Assembly (NCBI RefSeq): GCF_011038845.1
Contig: NZ_JAAKDW010000018.1
Coordinates: forward strand, 1 to 36,688
Direction: 5' to 3'
Length of the DNA: 36,688 bases
Origin: Enterococcus sp. ZJ1622
GTDB taxonomy: Bacteria; Bacillota; Bacilli; Lactobacillales; Enterococcaceae
Under the pieces are notes generated by a model that saw only the letters and a program-made list of their open reading frames with translations, had not been told where the DNA came from and did no database searches. Made by a program: the position numbers and the translations under genes. Shown piece after piece: positions 26,280 to 35,840 of this stretch; positions within the stretch are counted from its first letter, which is position 1, and each line of letters opens with the position of its first letter.

Positions 26280-26318
26280 TCTATCGGAGTTGACGGTCTT
26301 TTTTGCAGTCGACAGTAA

Positions 26319-26359
26319 AGGGCAAGACGAAGGTGAAAGCTTTGGTCTTGCTCTTTTTT
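26319..26359 (+). terminator. Terminator of the YebC-family gene
   Basis: AGGGCAAGAC (26319-26328) pairs with GTCTTGCTCT (26344-26353), one G-U pair, followed by TTTTTT. Confidence 0.87.
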
Positions 26360-26462
26360 ATGTGAATTATTTTCTATTCTATTTCAACCTGTGGTATGAT
26401 TGGGGTACAAGTATCGTTGCAGAATGATACGTAGTAATGTGGAATATAGGCGGGGAATAATT

Positions 26463-27107
26463 ATGGAAGCAAAAATCAATCTAGAGCCTTTTGAACGTAT
26501 TCTAAGCGGTTACCAGAAAGTGGAAGAGTTGGCTGTCAATATCACTGACTGCTCAAAGATCGCACAAAAATATGCACGATTCGGTGTAGAAGGCTACCGT
26601 TTAGGGAATTATGTCGGGACAGGCTACCTGAACCGTTATTTAGAATGTATAGTGGACCGGGCACCGATGCTGATCTATAAAAGAGATTATTTGATTCCGC
26701 TGCTTTTTAGACGTTCTGATTCAGCATTTCGGCTATTTGAAGAAGACTATCGGATGGAAGCTTTCTTTTTACTGTTAGAGTGGAGCTTGAAGTATCGTCC
26801 TGAGAAAATACTAGTTGAAAAAAATGAAAAATATGGCTCAAAGAAAGCAAAAATCGTCGATAGTGCGTACTTAGCTTTTCGAGTATCAGAGATTCTCGAC
26901 AGTGGCGGCTATCCGATCAGTAACTTCCAAACCATCGATCAGTTCATCGAATGGAATCGTATCTATCGTCTGATCGATAATGGCGGTATCGGGCGACACA
27001 GTAAAGTATTCGATCCCGAGTATCCTGAGAACATGGAAGAATTGCGGATGATCGTTTCATTGGTGAAATTAAAATACCCGGAAACAGAATTAGATCGATA
27101 TTTATGA
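26463..27107 (+). CDS. Uncharacterised protein, 214 aa
   Basis: Family not recognised. A soluble, mixed-charge protein rich in aromatic residues and arginine (YARFGVEGYRLGNYVGTGYLNRY, RDYLIPLLFRRSD, FFLLLEWSLKYRPEK), probably mainly helical; no signal peptide, membrane helix or catalytic motif is seen. The ATG at 26463 is preceded by GGCGGGGAA; the ORF could extend upstream to 26400 but without a ribosome site. TATGAT with an extended TGG at about 26395 may be its -10. Monocistronic with a good terminator and codon use like its neighbours, so it is a resident gene. Confidence 0.8.
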   Translation: MEAKINLEPFERILSGYQKVEELAVNITDCSKIAQKYARFGVEGYRLGNYVGTGYLNRYLECIVDRAPMLIYKRDYLIPLLFRRSDSAFRLFEEDYRMEAFFLLLEWSLKYRPEKILVEKNEKYGSKKAKIVDSAYLAFRVSEILDSGGYPISNFQTIDQFIEWNRIYRLIDNGGIGRHSKVFDPEYPENMEELRMIVSLVKLKYPETELDRYL

Positions 27108-27142
27108 GAAATTATTTTTGTATATTGCATTTATATCAACCA

Positions 27143-27183
27143 AAGAAGATCAGACACTCATAGGTCCTGGTCTTCTTTTTTTT
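27143..27183 (+). terminator. Terminator of the 214-aa protein gene
   Basis: AAGAAGATCAG (27143-27153) pairs with CTGGTCTTCTT (27167-27177), one G-U pair, followed by a T-run. Confidence 0.88.
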
Positions 27184-27320
27184 GTGTAAAGTAACGTCCA
27201 TTTCATAAAAATGAATGAACCTATCAGCGTAAATAAATTTTAGCAAAAAAATAATATGATCGTTTCATATAATAAAAAGTACCTTACTAGTAAAAGAAAC
27301 AAAAGAAAGAAGGAAACGAT

Positions 27321-27935
27321 TTGAATAAAAAGCGTACAGGAATCATCAGTGGAATCGTCATCGTGTTGTTACTGTCTGTGGCTTTTGTCGCGATTTCAAA
27401 ACATCAAGATAAAAAAGCGGCAGCTGAATTAACTGTAGTAGAGAAAAAAACAGCCAAAGAACTCAAAACGCAATATGATCGGCTAGCAATCGGTGGTCAG
27501 CTGAAAGAGACAAACAAGAAATTGGGAAAACCAATCTATACAGAATCAGCGACCGATGATTTTGGCAATGCAGAAACAGTCTATACTTGGGGCAGTAATC
27601 AAACTGGAGAAGTGGGAGCGAAATTGACAGTTGGCGTAGAAGATGGAAATATCGTCGAAAAAGCTGTCTCAGGGTTATATGTTGCTTACGACAAGAAAAA
27701 GGCTGTATCTGCTGATGAATTTGAAAAAATCGAGATGAACAAAAAATTTTCTATCGAACAAGCAACTCAAAAATTCGGACAGCCGAATGCTATCGCAGAA
27801 TATAAAGACGGTAAAGCAGAAACCATTCAGACGCTCACGTGGGAAACGAATACCTCAGGTCCAATCGGTTCATATTTCACCATCATATTCACGAATGGTA
27901 TCGCTACTTCTAAAAATGAGATCGGCTTAGTATAG
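27321..27935 (+). CDS. Membrane-anchored protein with two tandem BLIP/DUF3862-like repeats
   Basis: A 204-aa protein. Residues 8-25 form one hydrophobic helix (ISGIVIVLLLSVAFVAIS) after a KKR start, so the rest is probably extracellular. There is no lipobox Cys. Two repeats follow: LKTQYDRLAIGGQLKETNKKLGKPIYTES and FEKIEMNKKFSIEQATQKFGQPNAIAEY, each ending in a strand with a TWxxN motif (VYTWGSNQTG, TLTWETNTSG). This pattern resembles the small SmpA/BLIP-like or DUF3862 fold; the match is from memory. The start is a TTG with AAGGAAA upstream. Function unknown; a cell-surface binding role is plausible. Confidence 0.75.
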   Translation: MNKKRTGIISGIVIVLLLSVAFVAISKHQDKKAAAELTVVEKKTAKELKTQYDRLAIGGQLKETNKKLGKPIYTESATDDFGNAETVYTWGSNQTGEVGAKLTVGVEDGNIVEKAVSGLYVAYDKKKAVSADEFEKIEMNKKFSIEQATQKFGQPNAIAEYKDGKAETIQTLTWETNTSGPIGSYFTIIFTNGIATSKNEIGLV

Positions 27936-27947
27936 AACCATAAAAAG

Positions 27948-27983
27948 AAAGCTGCGCCTTCACCAGATGCAGCTTTTTTTTTT
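27948..27983. terminator. Bidirectional terminator between the repeat protein and helD
   Basis: AAAGCTGC (27948-27955) pairs with GCAGCTTT (27969-27976). The plus strand continues in T, and the minus strand reads TTTCTTTTT after the stem, so it can end both convergent genes. Confidence 0.85.
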
Positions 27984-27985
27984 AG

Positions 27986-30265
27986 TTATAGTACCAGTTT
28001 TTCGTAATTTTCAATAGCCATGCCTTGCAGAAGCGGACTTTCATTTAGAGAAGTGAAGAGCGTCAGTTCATGCATCGCACGGGTACACATCGTATACAGG
28101 ATCAGCTTGTCTTGTTCAGAATAGAAATGATCTGCATCGATATTCCATAAGAATACTCGATCAAATTCCAATCCTTTAGCTAAAAAGGCAGGAAGAAGGA
28201 CGATCGAACGTTTCATGAAGTCGCCTTCGTCCAGTATCAGCTGAACTTGCTCTTTCAGTTTTTCTGGGAGCTGATCATACAGCTGTTGGCATTCTTCTTG
28301 TGTCTTGCCGATAATCGCTGTACGCCAATAGCGCGCTTTTCCATCTGAATGTTCAAGTGTTTCAGCTAGCCAATTCAAGTCTGCTTCTCGGGTCATACCT
28401 TGGATGATTCGTGGAACATCGCCTTTTCGGGCAGTCGTTTCCACTCGGTCTTCTTTCGATAAGAAATGATTGGCAAAATCAGTGATCTCTTTTGTCGAAC
28501 GATAACTAGTCGTCAATTGGAAACGGGTAACCTCTCGATCAGTGAATAAACGATCCAGTGAACCGACAATCGTTTCATTCCCAAAGACGTTCTGATTCAA
28601 ATCTCCACAGAAAGTCAAATTCGCTTTTGGATAGATTGCTTGAAGCAAGGCTGCTTGTGACGGAGCAAAATCCTGCATCTCGTCAACAAAGATATACCGT
28701 GCTTTTTGAGCCACCAGAACAGGATAAGTGCGCCGCATCAATAAAAAGAACAAGACAGCATCTTCTTGCTTCAATTCTCGCTGACGCAGATGGGTACGTA
28801 CTTCTGATAAACGTTCTTGCCAGACAGAATCACTGATCCCATGTCGTGAAAGAAGATCAGTGGGGACGCTTTGCAGAAAATGGAGATACTGTTTCGTCAT
28901 ATTAACAAATTGGTACTGATCGATTCCACGATGGACGCGACGGAATTTTTTACGTACGATCTGATTCGCTAGTTTTTTGCGTAAAGATTTTTCTTTTTGT
29001 TCCGTGTATTCAAGATTCGGATCGGTGGCATACAGGTCTTGAAGCTGTTCTTCTGCCAGATCCTTTACCCATTGCTGGCGAGTCTCATCTTTTTGGAGAC
29101 CGCCCAATTTTTTCAGCAGTTTCGTCTGCAGCAGAGAAAGTCGCTGATGTAAAGGCAGCAGCTCATTAGTTTCCTGATACCATTGACGGATCGATTCTTT
29201 GGATAAAATCGTGCGTCCGTTGATTTTCATATCACGGAATAACGGGCCGAACCCTGTGATTGTCTGGATGTATGCATCGATTTGTTCGACAAGCGTCAAC
29301 CCGCTTTTCAACAGCTGGATCGGGTCTTTTTCTCCAGATAAAAAGCCGTTTTCCTGCTGATCTTCTTCAATAAGTGAGAATTCAGGCAATAGTTGCGCTA
29401 AGTAATTTTTAAAAGTTTGCGTAGGTACGCCACTTTCCCCCAATGAAGGTAAAACCGTAGAAATATAATCAGAAAACAGATGGTTAGGTGAAAACAACAA
29501 GACGTTTTCCGCATCCAGCCATTTTCGATTATGATACAGCAAGAAAGCGATCCGCTGCAGCAAGGCAGATGTTTTTCCGCTTCCGGCGATTCCTTCGATC
29601 AGCATGACCTTGCTTGTTGTATCACGGATGATCGCATTTTGCGCTTTTTGGATCGTAGAGACGATATTTTTCATATGTGCGCTAGACGCGTCATCGAGGA
29701 TCTCCAGCAGAAAATCATCATTGATTACTTCTGAAGTATCGACCATCGATAAAATCTTGCCATCTTTGATCTTGAATTGTCGTTTCAACTGTAGATCCAC
29801 ATCGATTTTTTCCGTATCTGTTTCATAAAAAGCTGTGCCGATCTCACCTTCATAATAAAGATTTGCAATAGGCGCTCGCCAGTCGATCACGATCGTGTCT
29901 TCGGTGAGATCCCGCAAGGAAGCGATCCCTAGGTAAAGTGTTTCTGTCTCACTTTCTTCTTTAAAGTCAATGCGTGCAAAGTAAGGGTTGTTTTCCATCA
30001 CTTCTAACGTTTGCAGGCGTTTTTGCTGTGCATCAAGTGTGTGGTATTTCAAAAGCAGTTCTTGCTCATGTTGGCGGTATTCGACAGCAGATTCATAAAA
30101 AGCCTCGTTGGAACCAGCTCGGATCTTGTGACTGGCTGTATCTTTTGTCGAGTCGTTCATTTCCTGCGTCAATTCTTGTTGTTTGCTATTCAGCAGCTGC
30201 TGTTCAAGCTGGATCAGCTGGATGGTCTCATCCACATGCGCTTGTTCTAGTTGTCTTTCATTCAT
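27986..30265 (-). CDS. helD: RNA polymerase recycling motor ATPase HelD
   Basis: UvrD/Rep-like superfamily 1 ATPase, 759 aa. In Firmicutes HelD inserts arm domains into RNA polymerase channels and frees stalled enzyme from DNA. The N-terminal 70 residues are a Gln/Glu-rich coiled coil, followed by the AP/IR-type insertion region, Walker A EGIAGSGKTS near residues 223-232, Walker B with VDEMQDFAPSQ, and C-terminal helicase motifs TTSYRSTKEI and CTRAMHEL. The ATG at 30265 has AAGGAG 11 nt upstream. Single gene with its own promoter. Confidence 0.9.
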   Translation of the reverse strand: MNERQLEQAHVDETIQLIQLEQQLLNSKQQELTQEMNDSTKDTASHKIRAGSNEAFYESAVEYRQHEQELLLKYHTLDAQQKRLQTLEVMENNPYFARIDFKEESETETLYLGIASLRDLTEDTIVIDWRAPIANLYYEGEIGTAFYETDTEKIDVDLQLKRQFKIKDGKILSMVDTSEVINDDFLLEILDDASSAHMKNIVSTIQKAQNAIIRDTTSKVMLIEGIAGSGKTSALLQRIAFLLYHNRKWLDAENVLLFSPNHLFSDYISTVLPSLGESGVPTQTFKNYLAQLLPEFSLIEEDQQENGFLSGEKDPIQLLKSGLTLVEQIDAYIQTITGFGPLFRDMKINGRTILSKESIRQWYQETNELLPLHQRLSLLQTKLLKKLGGLQKDETRQQWVKDLAEEQLQDLYATDPNLEYTEQKEKSLRKKLANQIVRKKFRRVHRGIDQYQFVNMTKQYLHFLQSVPTDLLSRHGISDSVWQERLSEVRTHLRQRELKQEDAVLFFLLMRRTYPVLVAQKARYIFVDEMQDFAPSQAALLQAIYPKANLTFCGDLNQNVFGNETIVGSLDRLFTDREVTRFQLTTSYRSTKEITDFANHFLSKEDRVETTARKGDVPRIIQGMTREADLNWLAETLEHSDGKARYWRTAIIGKTQEECQQLYDQLPEKLKEQVQLILDEGDFMKRSIVLLPAFLAKGLEFDRVFLWNIDADHFYSEQDKLILYTMCTRAMHELTLFTSLNESPLLQGMAIENYEKLVL

Positions 30266-30304
30266 TGCATCGTTTGCTCCTTCCGCCGTAAATAACGAAT
30301 TAAA

Positions 30305-30310
30305 AGTATA
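30305..30310 (-). promoter_or_regulatory. helD -10 element
   Basis: TATACT on the minus strand preceded by TGC, an extended -10, about 40 nt before the start codon. No good -35 was seen at 16-18 nt. Confidence 0.45.
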
Positions 30311-30467
30311 GCACAGTTTGTCAGAAAAAGGTACTTTTTGGGTATAAAAGCAGAAAAAGCAAGCAGCTGTTTTTCGCTAGCTGAGAGTGAGAGTTGTTTT
30401 CATCTAAGGCTTATCAGTTTAAAAAATACTTCTTAGTGACTATTCTTGAGAAGAGGAGGCAGGAACG

Positions 30468-32294
30468 ATGACACATTTTAAAAAATTTCTTTTGACTTTA
30501 TCCATAGGTCTTATAGCTTTGGTCAGTGAATTTGTATTTGACCAGCCTGCGATCGCTTTTGGGATCATCGCCGTCACTGGCGGAGTACTTGCTTTTTTGA
30601 TGTTTCTGGAAATGATCAAGACACTGCGCTCAGGAAAATATGGTGTAGATATCTTAGCGATCACCGCAATCGTTGCGACTCTTTTGGTGAAAGAATATTG
30701 GGCAAGCTTGATGATTTTAGTCATGCTGACAGGTGGTGACAGCTTAGAAGACTATGCCAACAAACGAGCAAGCAGAGAATTACAGACTTTGCTGGACAAC
30801 ACCCCTCGGACTGCGCATAAATTGGTAAATGGACAGGTGCAGGAACTCACGATCGATGAAGTGAAAATCCAAGATATCCTGCTGATCAAACCAGGAGAAC
30901 TAGTTCCAGCTGACGGAAAAGTCATCAAAGGAGAATCCGCTTTCGATGAATCTTCATTGACTGGAGAATCGAAACCAATACTAAAAAAGAGAGGGGACTC
31001 GCTGTTATCAGGTTCGATCAATGGAGATGACTCGATACAGATGATTGTAGAAAAACGTCCAGCAGACAGTCAATATCAGATGATCATCAAATTAGTCGAA
31101 GAATCAAAAGAAAAACCAGCTCACTTTGTTCGTCTGGCAGATCGCTATGCAGTACCGTTTACTTTAGTGGCCTATCTGATCGGCGGCATTTCCTGGTGGG
31201 TGACGAAAGAGCCATTACGATTCGCAGAAGTACTGGTGGTCGCTTCTCCTTGCCCGTTGATCCTTTCAGCACCTATCGCTTTAGTTGCAGGGATGAGCCG
31301 GTCTAGCAAAAACGGGATCGTCGTAAAAACAGGAACCACCATCGAAAAGCTGGCACGGACAAGAACCATTGCATTTGATAAAACTGGCACGATCACTAAA
31401 GGGACATTGGAAGTAACGAACATCAAGCCGGAAAAAGGGATAGAAGAAGCGGAATTACTGCAGTATGCAGCAAGCGCAGAGCAAGAGTCAGGTCATATTC
31501 TAGCCCGTTCATTAGTAAGATATGCAAACCAGCAGCAATTGTTTCCAGTCACCCAATTAAAAGAAGTGACTGGACAAGGAATCCAGGCGATTGTCAATGA
31601 CCGGAAAGTCAAAGTAGGGCGTGCATCTTTCATCCATGCCACAGAAGCCATATCTGCAGAAACAGCGATTTACGTTTCTATCGATGGGAAATTTGCAGGT
31701 ACGATCAGTTTTTCAGATACGATCCGCCCAGAAGCAAAGACAACAGTCCGCATACTCAAAAATATGGGAATCAGTGAATTGATGATGATCACAGGTGATG
31801 GTCCAGCTATCGCTCAGTCAATTGCCGATGAAGTTGGTCTGGATACTGTCCATTCCCGTTGTTTGCCCCAGGACAAATTGGCACTATTGGAAAAAGTTCC
31901 TAAAGAGAAAAGACCAGTCACGATGGTTGGTGATGGCGTCAATGATGCGCCTGCTTTGACTGTCGCAGATGTCGGGATCGCGATGGGCGCACATGGCTCG
32001 ACAGCTGCTAGCGAAAGTGCAGATGCAGTCATTTTGAAAGATGATCTGACGCGTGTGGCAGATGCAATAGAGATTTCAAGAGAAACGATGCGGATCGCTA
32101 AGCAATCTGTTCTCATCGGGATATTCATTTGTGTTTTCTTGATGCTCGTAGCCAGTACTGGAGTGATTCCTGCATTATTTGGCGCAGTGCTTCAAGAAGT
32201 AGTGGATACTGTCTCGATCTTGAGTGCCTTGCGAGCCAAAAAAGGAAAAAGAGGTCATACCCAATCTGCTGATTATATGATAGAATCAAAATGA
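30468..32294 (+). CDS. Heavy-metal-translocating P-type (P1B) ATPase, SPCP type
   Basis: A 608-aa membrane pump. About six membrane segments are visible: four before the actuator and ATP domains (including [19 protein letters not shown] with Cys262) and two near the end ([16 protein letters not shown] and [16 protein letters not shown]). The actuator loop TGES is at 165-168, phosphorylated Asp304 in DKTGTIT, and the hinge GDGVNDAP at 488-495. There is no N-terminal metal-binding domain and no Cys or His cluster. SPC in place of CPC separates it from copper pumps; the metal (Zn, Co, Fe or another) cannot be assigned. GAGGAGG lies before the ATG. It overlaps an upstream reading frame of the tautomerase, so the two are likely co-transcribed. 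Confidence 0.88.
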   Translation: MTHFKKFLLTLSIGLIALVSEFVFDQPAIAFGIIAVTGGVLAFLMFLEMIKTLRSGKYGVDILAITAIVATLLVKEYWASLMILVMLTGGDSLEDYANKRASRELQTLLDNTPRTAHKLVNGQVQELTIDEVKIQDILLIKPGELVPADGKVIKGESAFDESSLTGESKPILKKRGDSLLSGSINGDDSIQMIVEKRPADSQYQMIIKLVEESKEKPAHFVRLADRYAVPFTLVAYLIGGISWWVTKEPLRFAEVLVVASPCPLILSAPIALVAGMSRSSKNGIVVKTGTTIEKLARTRTIAFDKTGTITKGTLEVTNIKPEKGIEEAELLQYAASAEQESGHILARSLVRYANQQQLFPVTQLKEVTGQGIQAIVNDRKVKVGRASFIHATEAISAETAIYVSIDGKFAGTISFSDTIRPEAKTTVRILKNMGISELMMITGDGPAIAQSIADEVGLDTVHSRCLPQDKLALLEKVPKEKRPVTMVGDGVNDAPALTVADVGIAMGAHGSTAASESADAVILKDDLTRVADAIEISRETMRIAKQSVLIGIFICVFLMLVASTGVIPALFGAVLQEVVDTVSILSALRAKKGKRGHTQSADYMIESK

Positions 32295-32323
32295 AAAAGA
32301 CCACAGAAAAGGGAGAAAAGATT

Positions 32324-32503
32324 ATGCCATTTGTACATGTCGAGCTAGTCGAAGGACGTAGCCCAGAACAATTAGAGAATATGATGAAAGATATTACAGA
32401 AGCTGTTCATAAAAATACCCAAGCACCGAAAGAACATATTCATGTGATTATCAACGAAATGAAAAAAGGCACTTACGGTGTGAACGGTGAATGGAAAAAA
32501 TAA
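32324..32503 (+). CDS. 4-oxalocrotonate tautomerase family protein
   Basis: A 59-aa protein. After removal of Met the N-terminal Pro ([15 protein letters not shown]) is the general base of this tautomerase family; a conserved Arg11-type residue (GRS) is present. It would act as a small oligomer. The physiological substrate is unknown in Firmicutes. The ATG at 32324 has GGGAG 8 nt upstream; the longer in-frame ORF from 32291 would bury the essential Pro and can be rejected. It lies 29 nt after the ATPase gene. Confidence 0.9.
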   Translation: MPFVHVELVEGRSPEQLENMMKDITEAVHKNTQAPKEHIHVIINEMKKGTYGVNGEWKK

Positions 32504-32531
32504 GTTTCTTTGAAGACTTGATTTTTCTTTT
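32502..32531 (+). terminator. Possible weak terminator after the tautomerase gene
   Basis: AAGTTTC can pair with GAA-ACTT across a 3-nt loop with one bulged G, followed by a T-rich tract. The stem is short and overlaps the stop codon and the -35 of the thrS promoter. Confidence 0.35.
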
Positions 32532-32546
32532 TATTAGTGGTTAAAT
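32518..32546 (+). promoter_or_regulatory. thrS promoter
   Basis: TTGATT (32518-32523), 17 nt, TTAAAT (32541-32546), preceding the T-box leader. Confidence 0.65.
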
Positions 32547-32552
32547 AAACAC

Positions 32553-32783
32553 ATAATTGATTGATGAGAAAGACAACTGAATTTGAGAGTCTTCGACAAG
32601 AGAGGAAAAGCTAGGCTGAAACTTTTCCAGGAGAAAACCAAAGGATGACCACTTTCGAAACCTTTGTCGAAACAAAGGCGGTCGTACCGTTATCACGCTT
32701 GAGGAACGTATAACGTTCAAAATTAGGTGGAACCACGAGTGTATCGTCCTAGTATCTCTAGTAGAGATGCTAGGACTTTTTTT
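32553..32783 (+). promoter_or_regulatory. Threonine T-box riboswitch with terminator
   Basis: The T-box sequence AGGTGGAACCACG at 32725-32737 is unmistakable; its GGAACC region pairs with the acceptor end of uncharged tRNA to form the antiterminator. The terminator is a 13-bp stem (32746-32758 with 32764-32776) plus seven T. Upstream, a GA-rich motif (AGAGAGG), a GGAAAAG/CTTTTCC stem and GATGACCACT with a likely ACC (Thr) specifier at 32648-32650 make up stem I. Uncharged tRNA-Thr would allow read-through into thrS. Confidence 0.95.
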
Positions 32784-32830
32784 ATTGGGTGGTTTTCTGA
32801 TCAGTCAAAAATCCAAAGGAGGAAATTTTC

Positions 32831-34768
32831 ATGATAAAAATTACTTTTCCAGATGGCGCAGTCAAAGAGTTTGAATCCGGGATCACCACATCAGAGATTG
32901 CTGAAAGCATTTCAAAGAGTTTAGCGAAAAAAGCATTAGCAGGTAAAGTGAACGGTCAGTTGATCGACTTGTCACGCCCTATCGAAGAAGGTGCAAGTAT
33001 CGAGATCGTCACACCAGATCACGAAGACGCATTAGGATTGGTACGTCACTCAGCTGCTCATCTGATGGCCCAAGCTATGCGCCGTCTGTATCCAAATATC
33101 CATTTTGGTGTAGGACCGGCAATCGATTCAGGATTTTATTACGATACTGATAATGGAGAAAACCAGATAAGTGCAGAAGACTTGCCAGCGATCGAAGCTG
33201 AGATGATGAAGATCGTCAAAGAAAATCTTCCAATCGAACGTCGTGTCTTATCAAAACAAGAAGCATTGGATATCTTTGCAAGCGATCCTTACAAAGTCGA
33301 ATTGATCAGCGAATTACCAGAAGATGAAGTCATCACAGCTTATCAGCAAGGCGAATTCATCGATCTATGCCGTGGACCACACGTGCCGTCAACAGGACGT
33401 ATCCAAGTATTCAAGCTTCTTTCTGTCGCAGGTGCTTACTGGCGCGGAAACTCAGACAACCAAATGATGCAGCGAGTTTACGGGACAGCATTCTTTGACA
33501 AGAAAGAATTGAAAGAATTCATCCGTATGCGTGAAGAAGCAAAAGAAAGAGACCACCGAAAACTAGGAAAAGAACTTGATTTATTCATGGTCTCCCCAGA
33601 AGTCGGTTCAGGATTGCCATTCTGGCTGCCAAAAGGTGCAACAATCCGCCGTACGATCGAACGTTATATCGTGGACAAGGAAGTAAGTCTTGGTTATCAG
33701 CACGTCTATACACCAATCATGGGCGATGTCGAATTGTATAAGACTTCTGGACACTGGGATCACTATCAGGAAGACATGTTCCCGCCAATGGATATGGGCG
33801 ACGGCGAAATGCTTGTCCTACGTCCGATGAACTGTCCGCACCATATGATGGTCTATAAAAATACGATCCATTCTTATCGGGAATTACCGATCCGTATCGC
33901 TGAATTAGGTATGATGCACCGTTACGAAAAATCAGGCGCTTTGTCCGGTCTTCAACGTGTACGTGAAATGACACTGAATGATGGACATACTTTTGTACGA
34001 CCAGATCAGATCAAAGACGAATTCAAACGTACACTTGAATTGATGGTTGCCGTATATGCTGATTTTGACATCACAGATTATCGTTTCCGTTTAAGCTATC
34101 GTGATCCGAAAAATACAGATAAATATTTTGATGACGACGCAATGTGGGAAAAAGCACAATCAATGCTGAAAGCCGCAATGGATGAATTGGAACTCGACTA
34201 CTTTGAAGCAGAAGGCGAAGCGGCATTCTACGGACCAAAACTGGACGTACAAGTAAAAACAGCTCTAGGAACAGAAGAAACATTGTCGACGATTCAGCTG
34301 GACTTCTTGCTTCCTGAACGTTTTGATCTGACTTATGTAGGTGAAGACGGCGAGAATACACATCGTCCGGTCGTTATCCACCGAGGGATCGTATCCACGA
34401 TGGAACGCTTCGTTGCTTATTTGACAGAAGTATACAAAGGAGCATTCCCTACTTGGTTGGCACCAATCCAGGCAACAATCATTCCTGTCTCAGTTGATGC
34501 ACATGGAGATTATGCTTATGAAATAAAAGAACGTCTGCAAATGAAAGGTCTTCGTGTGGAAGTAGATGACCGAAATGAAAAAATGGGTTACAAGATCCGT
34601 GCATCCCAAACACAAAAAATCCCTTATCAATTAGTCGTTGGTGATAAGGAAATGGAAGATGCTTCAGTCAATGTCCGTCGCTACGGAAGCAAAGAAACAG
34701 CTGTAGAAGAGCTGAATGTATTTGTCGATGCGATGGCAGCTGAAGTACAAAACTACAGCCGAAAATAA
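32831..34768 (+). CDS. thrS: Threonyl-tRNA synthetase
   Basis: Class II synthetase that charges tRNA-Thr; 645 aa, full length. An N-terminal TGS domain ([14 protein letters not shown]) is followed by an editing domain with [16 protein letters not shown], and a catalytic core with zinc ligand Cys335 in MNCPHHM and motif 2 around [17 protein letters not shown]. The C-terminal anticodon-binding domain includes [13 protein letters not shown] and [20 protein letters not shown] precedes the ATG. Controlled by the T-box upstream. Confidence 0.98.
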   Translation: MIKITFPDGAVKEFESGITTSEIAESISKSLAKKALAGKVNGQLIDLSRPIEEGASIEIVTPDHEDALGLVRHSAAHLMAQAMRRLYPNIHFGVGPAIDSGFYYDTDNGENQISAEDLPAIEAEMMKIVKENLPIERRVLSKQEALDIFASDPYKVELISELPEDEVITAYQQGEFIDLCRGPHVPSTGRIQVFKLLSVAGAYWRGNSDNQMMQRVYGTAFFDKKELKEFIRMREEAKERDHRKLGKELDLFMVSPEVGSGLPFWLPKGATIRRTIERYIVDKEVSLGYQHVYTPIMGDVELYKTSGHWDHYQEDMFPPMDMGDGEMLVLRPMNCPHHMMVYKNTIHSYRELPIRIAELGMMHRYEKSGALSGLQRVREMTLNDGHTFVRPDQIKDEFKRTLELMVAVYADFDITDYRFRLSYRDPKNTDKYFDDDAMWEKAQSMLKAAMDELELDYFEAEGEAAFYGPKLDVQVKTALGTEETLSTIQLDFLLPERFDLTYVGEDGENTHRPVVIHRGIVSTMERFVAYLTEVYKGAFPTWLAPIQATIIPVSVDAHGDYAYEIKERLQMKGLRVEVDDRNEKMGYKIRASQTQKIPYQLVVGDKEMEDASVNVRRYGSKETAVEELNVFVDAMAAEVQNYSRK

Positions 34769-34827
34769 AATGGCAAGTCACGTGACTTAGTCAGTGAAGA
34801 AACAGGAGAAACCTGCTCTTCCCACTT

Positions 34828-34866
34828 CTGGAACACCGTTTATTCGGAAAAAGAGAGTGGGATAAC
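34828..34866 (+). repeat. Dispersed CTGGAACACCRTTTATTCG repeat, copy 2
   Basis: 31 of 39 bases match 1053-1091. Here it lies at the 3' side of the transposase remnant, downstream of thrS. Confidence 0.6.
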
Positions 34867-34883
34867 AATCCTTTCTCCAAAAG

Positions 34884-34932
34884 AAAACAAGTCCGATTTT
34901 GATGGTTAATTTCAAAATCGGACTTGTTTTTT
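34884..34932. terminator. Strong terminator hairpin downstream of thrS
   Basis: AAAACAAGTCCGATTTTGA (34884-34902) pairs perfectly with 34912-34930 across a 9-nt loop, followed by TTTT on the plus strand. It ends thrS read-through and lies within the transposase remnant, from which it may derive. Confidence 0.8.
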
Positions 34933-35044
34933 CTTCTTTACGTCTCTTCCTCTCCATGTATTTTCCTAAGTTTCTTAAATTTAACGATATGAGTGCCAAG
35001 CCAATGTCAATCTTGGTTCCTTGTTTCCCACGTAAGTCATTCAT

Positions 35045-35429
35045 TCATAACAAATAATGCAAAGGAAATAATCATACATAACAACCAAAAAGAGCAGAAT
35101 AATGGAAATGATACTCTTGATGCCTGTATTTAGGGGAAATAAGATTCATCAGAAAGATTAGAAAAACAATTTGTTCGCGCTTGCATAACTGTTAAGCTAA
35201 AAGTGAAACATTTGTTTCTGTGAGCTATCCATTTTTCAAGTTTCTGCTATTTAAAAAAACTAATGAAATGGTGAAAGAAGAAAACCCGATTTTTGCTATT
35301 TTTTTCGATAAAAGCTCAAAAAATGATAAAAGAAAACCTCCATGTTGAGCAAAAATAAGTAATCGTCTGTAGTACAGTAAAATAAGGAAAAATGAATCCA
35401 ATTTTTTAGAACAATAAAAGGAGCTCAGC
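35045..35429. other. AT-rich gene-free spacer before the DUF1310 cluster
   Basis: No ORF with a credible ribosome site, RNA motif or strong hairpin was seen. TAAAAT at about 35380 is a possible -10 for the DUF1310 gene but lacks a convincing -35. This AT-rich, signal-poor stretch beside a transposase remnant looks like an insertion junction. Confidence 0.5.
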
Positions 35430-35840
35430 GTGAAAAAGAAAAAATGGTGGCTGATTCCATTGATCGGCGTACTCATACTTTTAGGAATAGGGGGAAAACT
35501 AGTGATAGACAAGCAAAACAAAGCAGAAAAACTACAAGAAGAAATGATCAAAGTCGTAAAAAGTGAGGAAGCAAAACAGGTCTTTGAAGAAGGTTTGAAG
35601 AACTTGGACCCTAAAGCACTGACCCCAGAAGGAGTAATACGAACTTATGAAATCGATTACGACAGTATAGAAAATAATCCGATGAGTGGGATAAATGTAA
35701 CTATACTTGCTAACAGTAAAGAAAATCTTTATGTGTTTTTTACCTTGAAAAAGAACGAGAGTGGCAAGTTAGAAGACGGGGGCGGTGGCAATTCTTCTGA
35801 TTTAGAAAAATTATTGGAGGGAGATAAACATGTCAAGTAA
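35430..35840 (+). CDS. DUF1310 family membrane-anchored protein, copy A
   Basis: A 136-aa protein. A KKKK start is followed by a hydrophobic helix at residues 6-26 (WWLIPLIGVLILLGIGGKLV), a helical stalk (residues 28-50), and an outside domain with LDPKALTPEGVIRTYEIDYDSI, NPMSGINVTILAN and GGGGNSSDLEKLL, the pattern of DUF1310 (Listeria, Enterococcus). No function is established. The start is a GTG with AAAGGAG 6 nt upstream. It overlaps the following hydrolase-start stub by 11 nt. The first 49 codons are 94% identical in DNA to copy B. Confidence 0.85.
   Translation: MKKKKWWLIPLIGVLILLGIGGKLVIDKQNKAEKLQEEMIKVVKSEEAKQVFEEGLKNLDPKALTPEGVIRTYEIDYDSIENNPMSGINVTILANSKENLYVFFTLKKNESGKLEDGGGGNSSDLEKLLEGDKHVK

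Larger units (their letters stand above)
34787..35044 (-). pseudogene. Transposase C-terminal remnant (IS1182-like, tentative)
   Basis: The start of this minus frame (DLRGKQGTKIDIGLALISLN, continuing LRNLGKY) looks like the C-terminal end of an IS1182-type transposase, where a (R)GK...G..LI..NLRK motif closes the protein. A TGA lies directly before the first codon, and nothing homologous was seen upstream, so only about 35 residues of true transposase survive. The rest of the frame runs through a hairpin and the CTGGAACACC repeat and is probably read-through. The family call is from memory. Confidence 0.45.

Noticed and set aside
32291-32323. Longer tautomerase ORF starting inside the ATPase gene
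   Set aside because: It would remove the N-terminal proline needed for catalysis.
34775-34788. Perfect palindrome AAGTCACGTGACTT just after thrS
   Set aside because: Short and without a T-run or known operator match; it may be chance.
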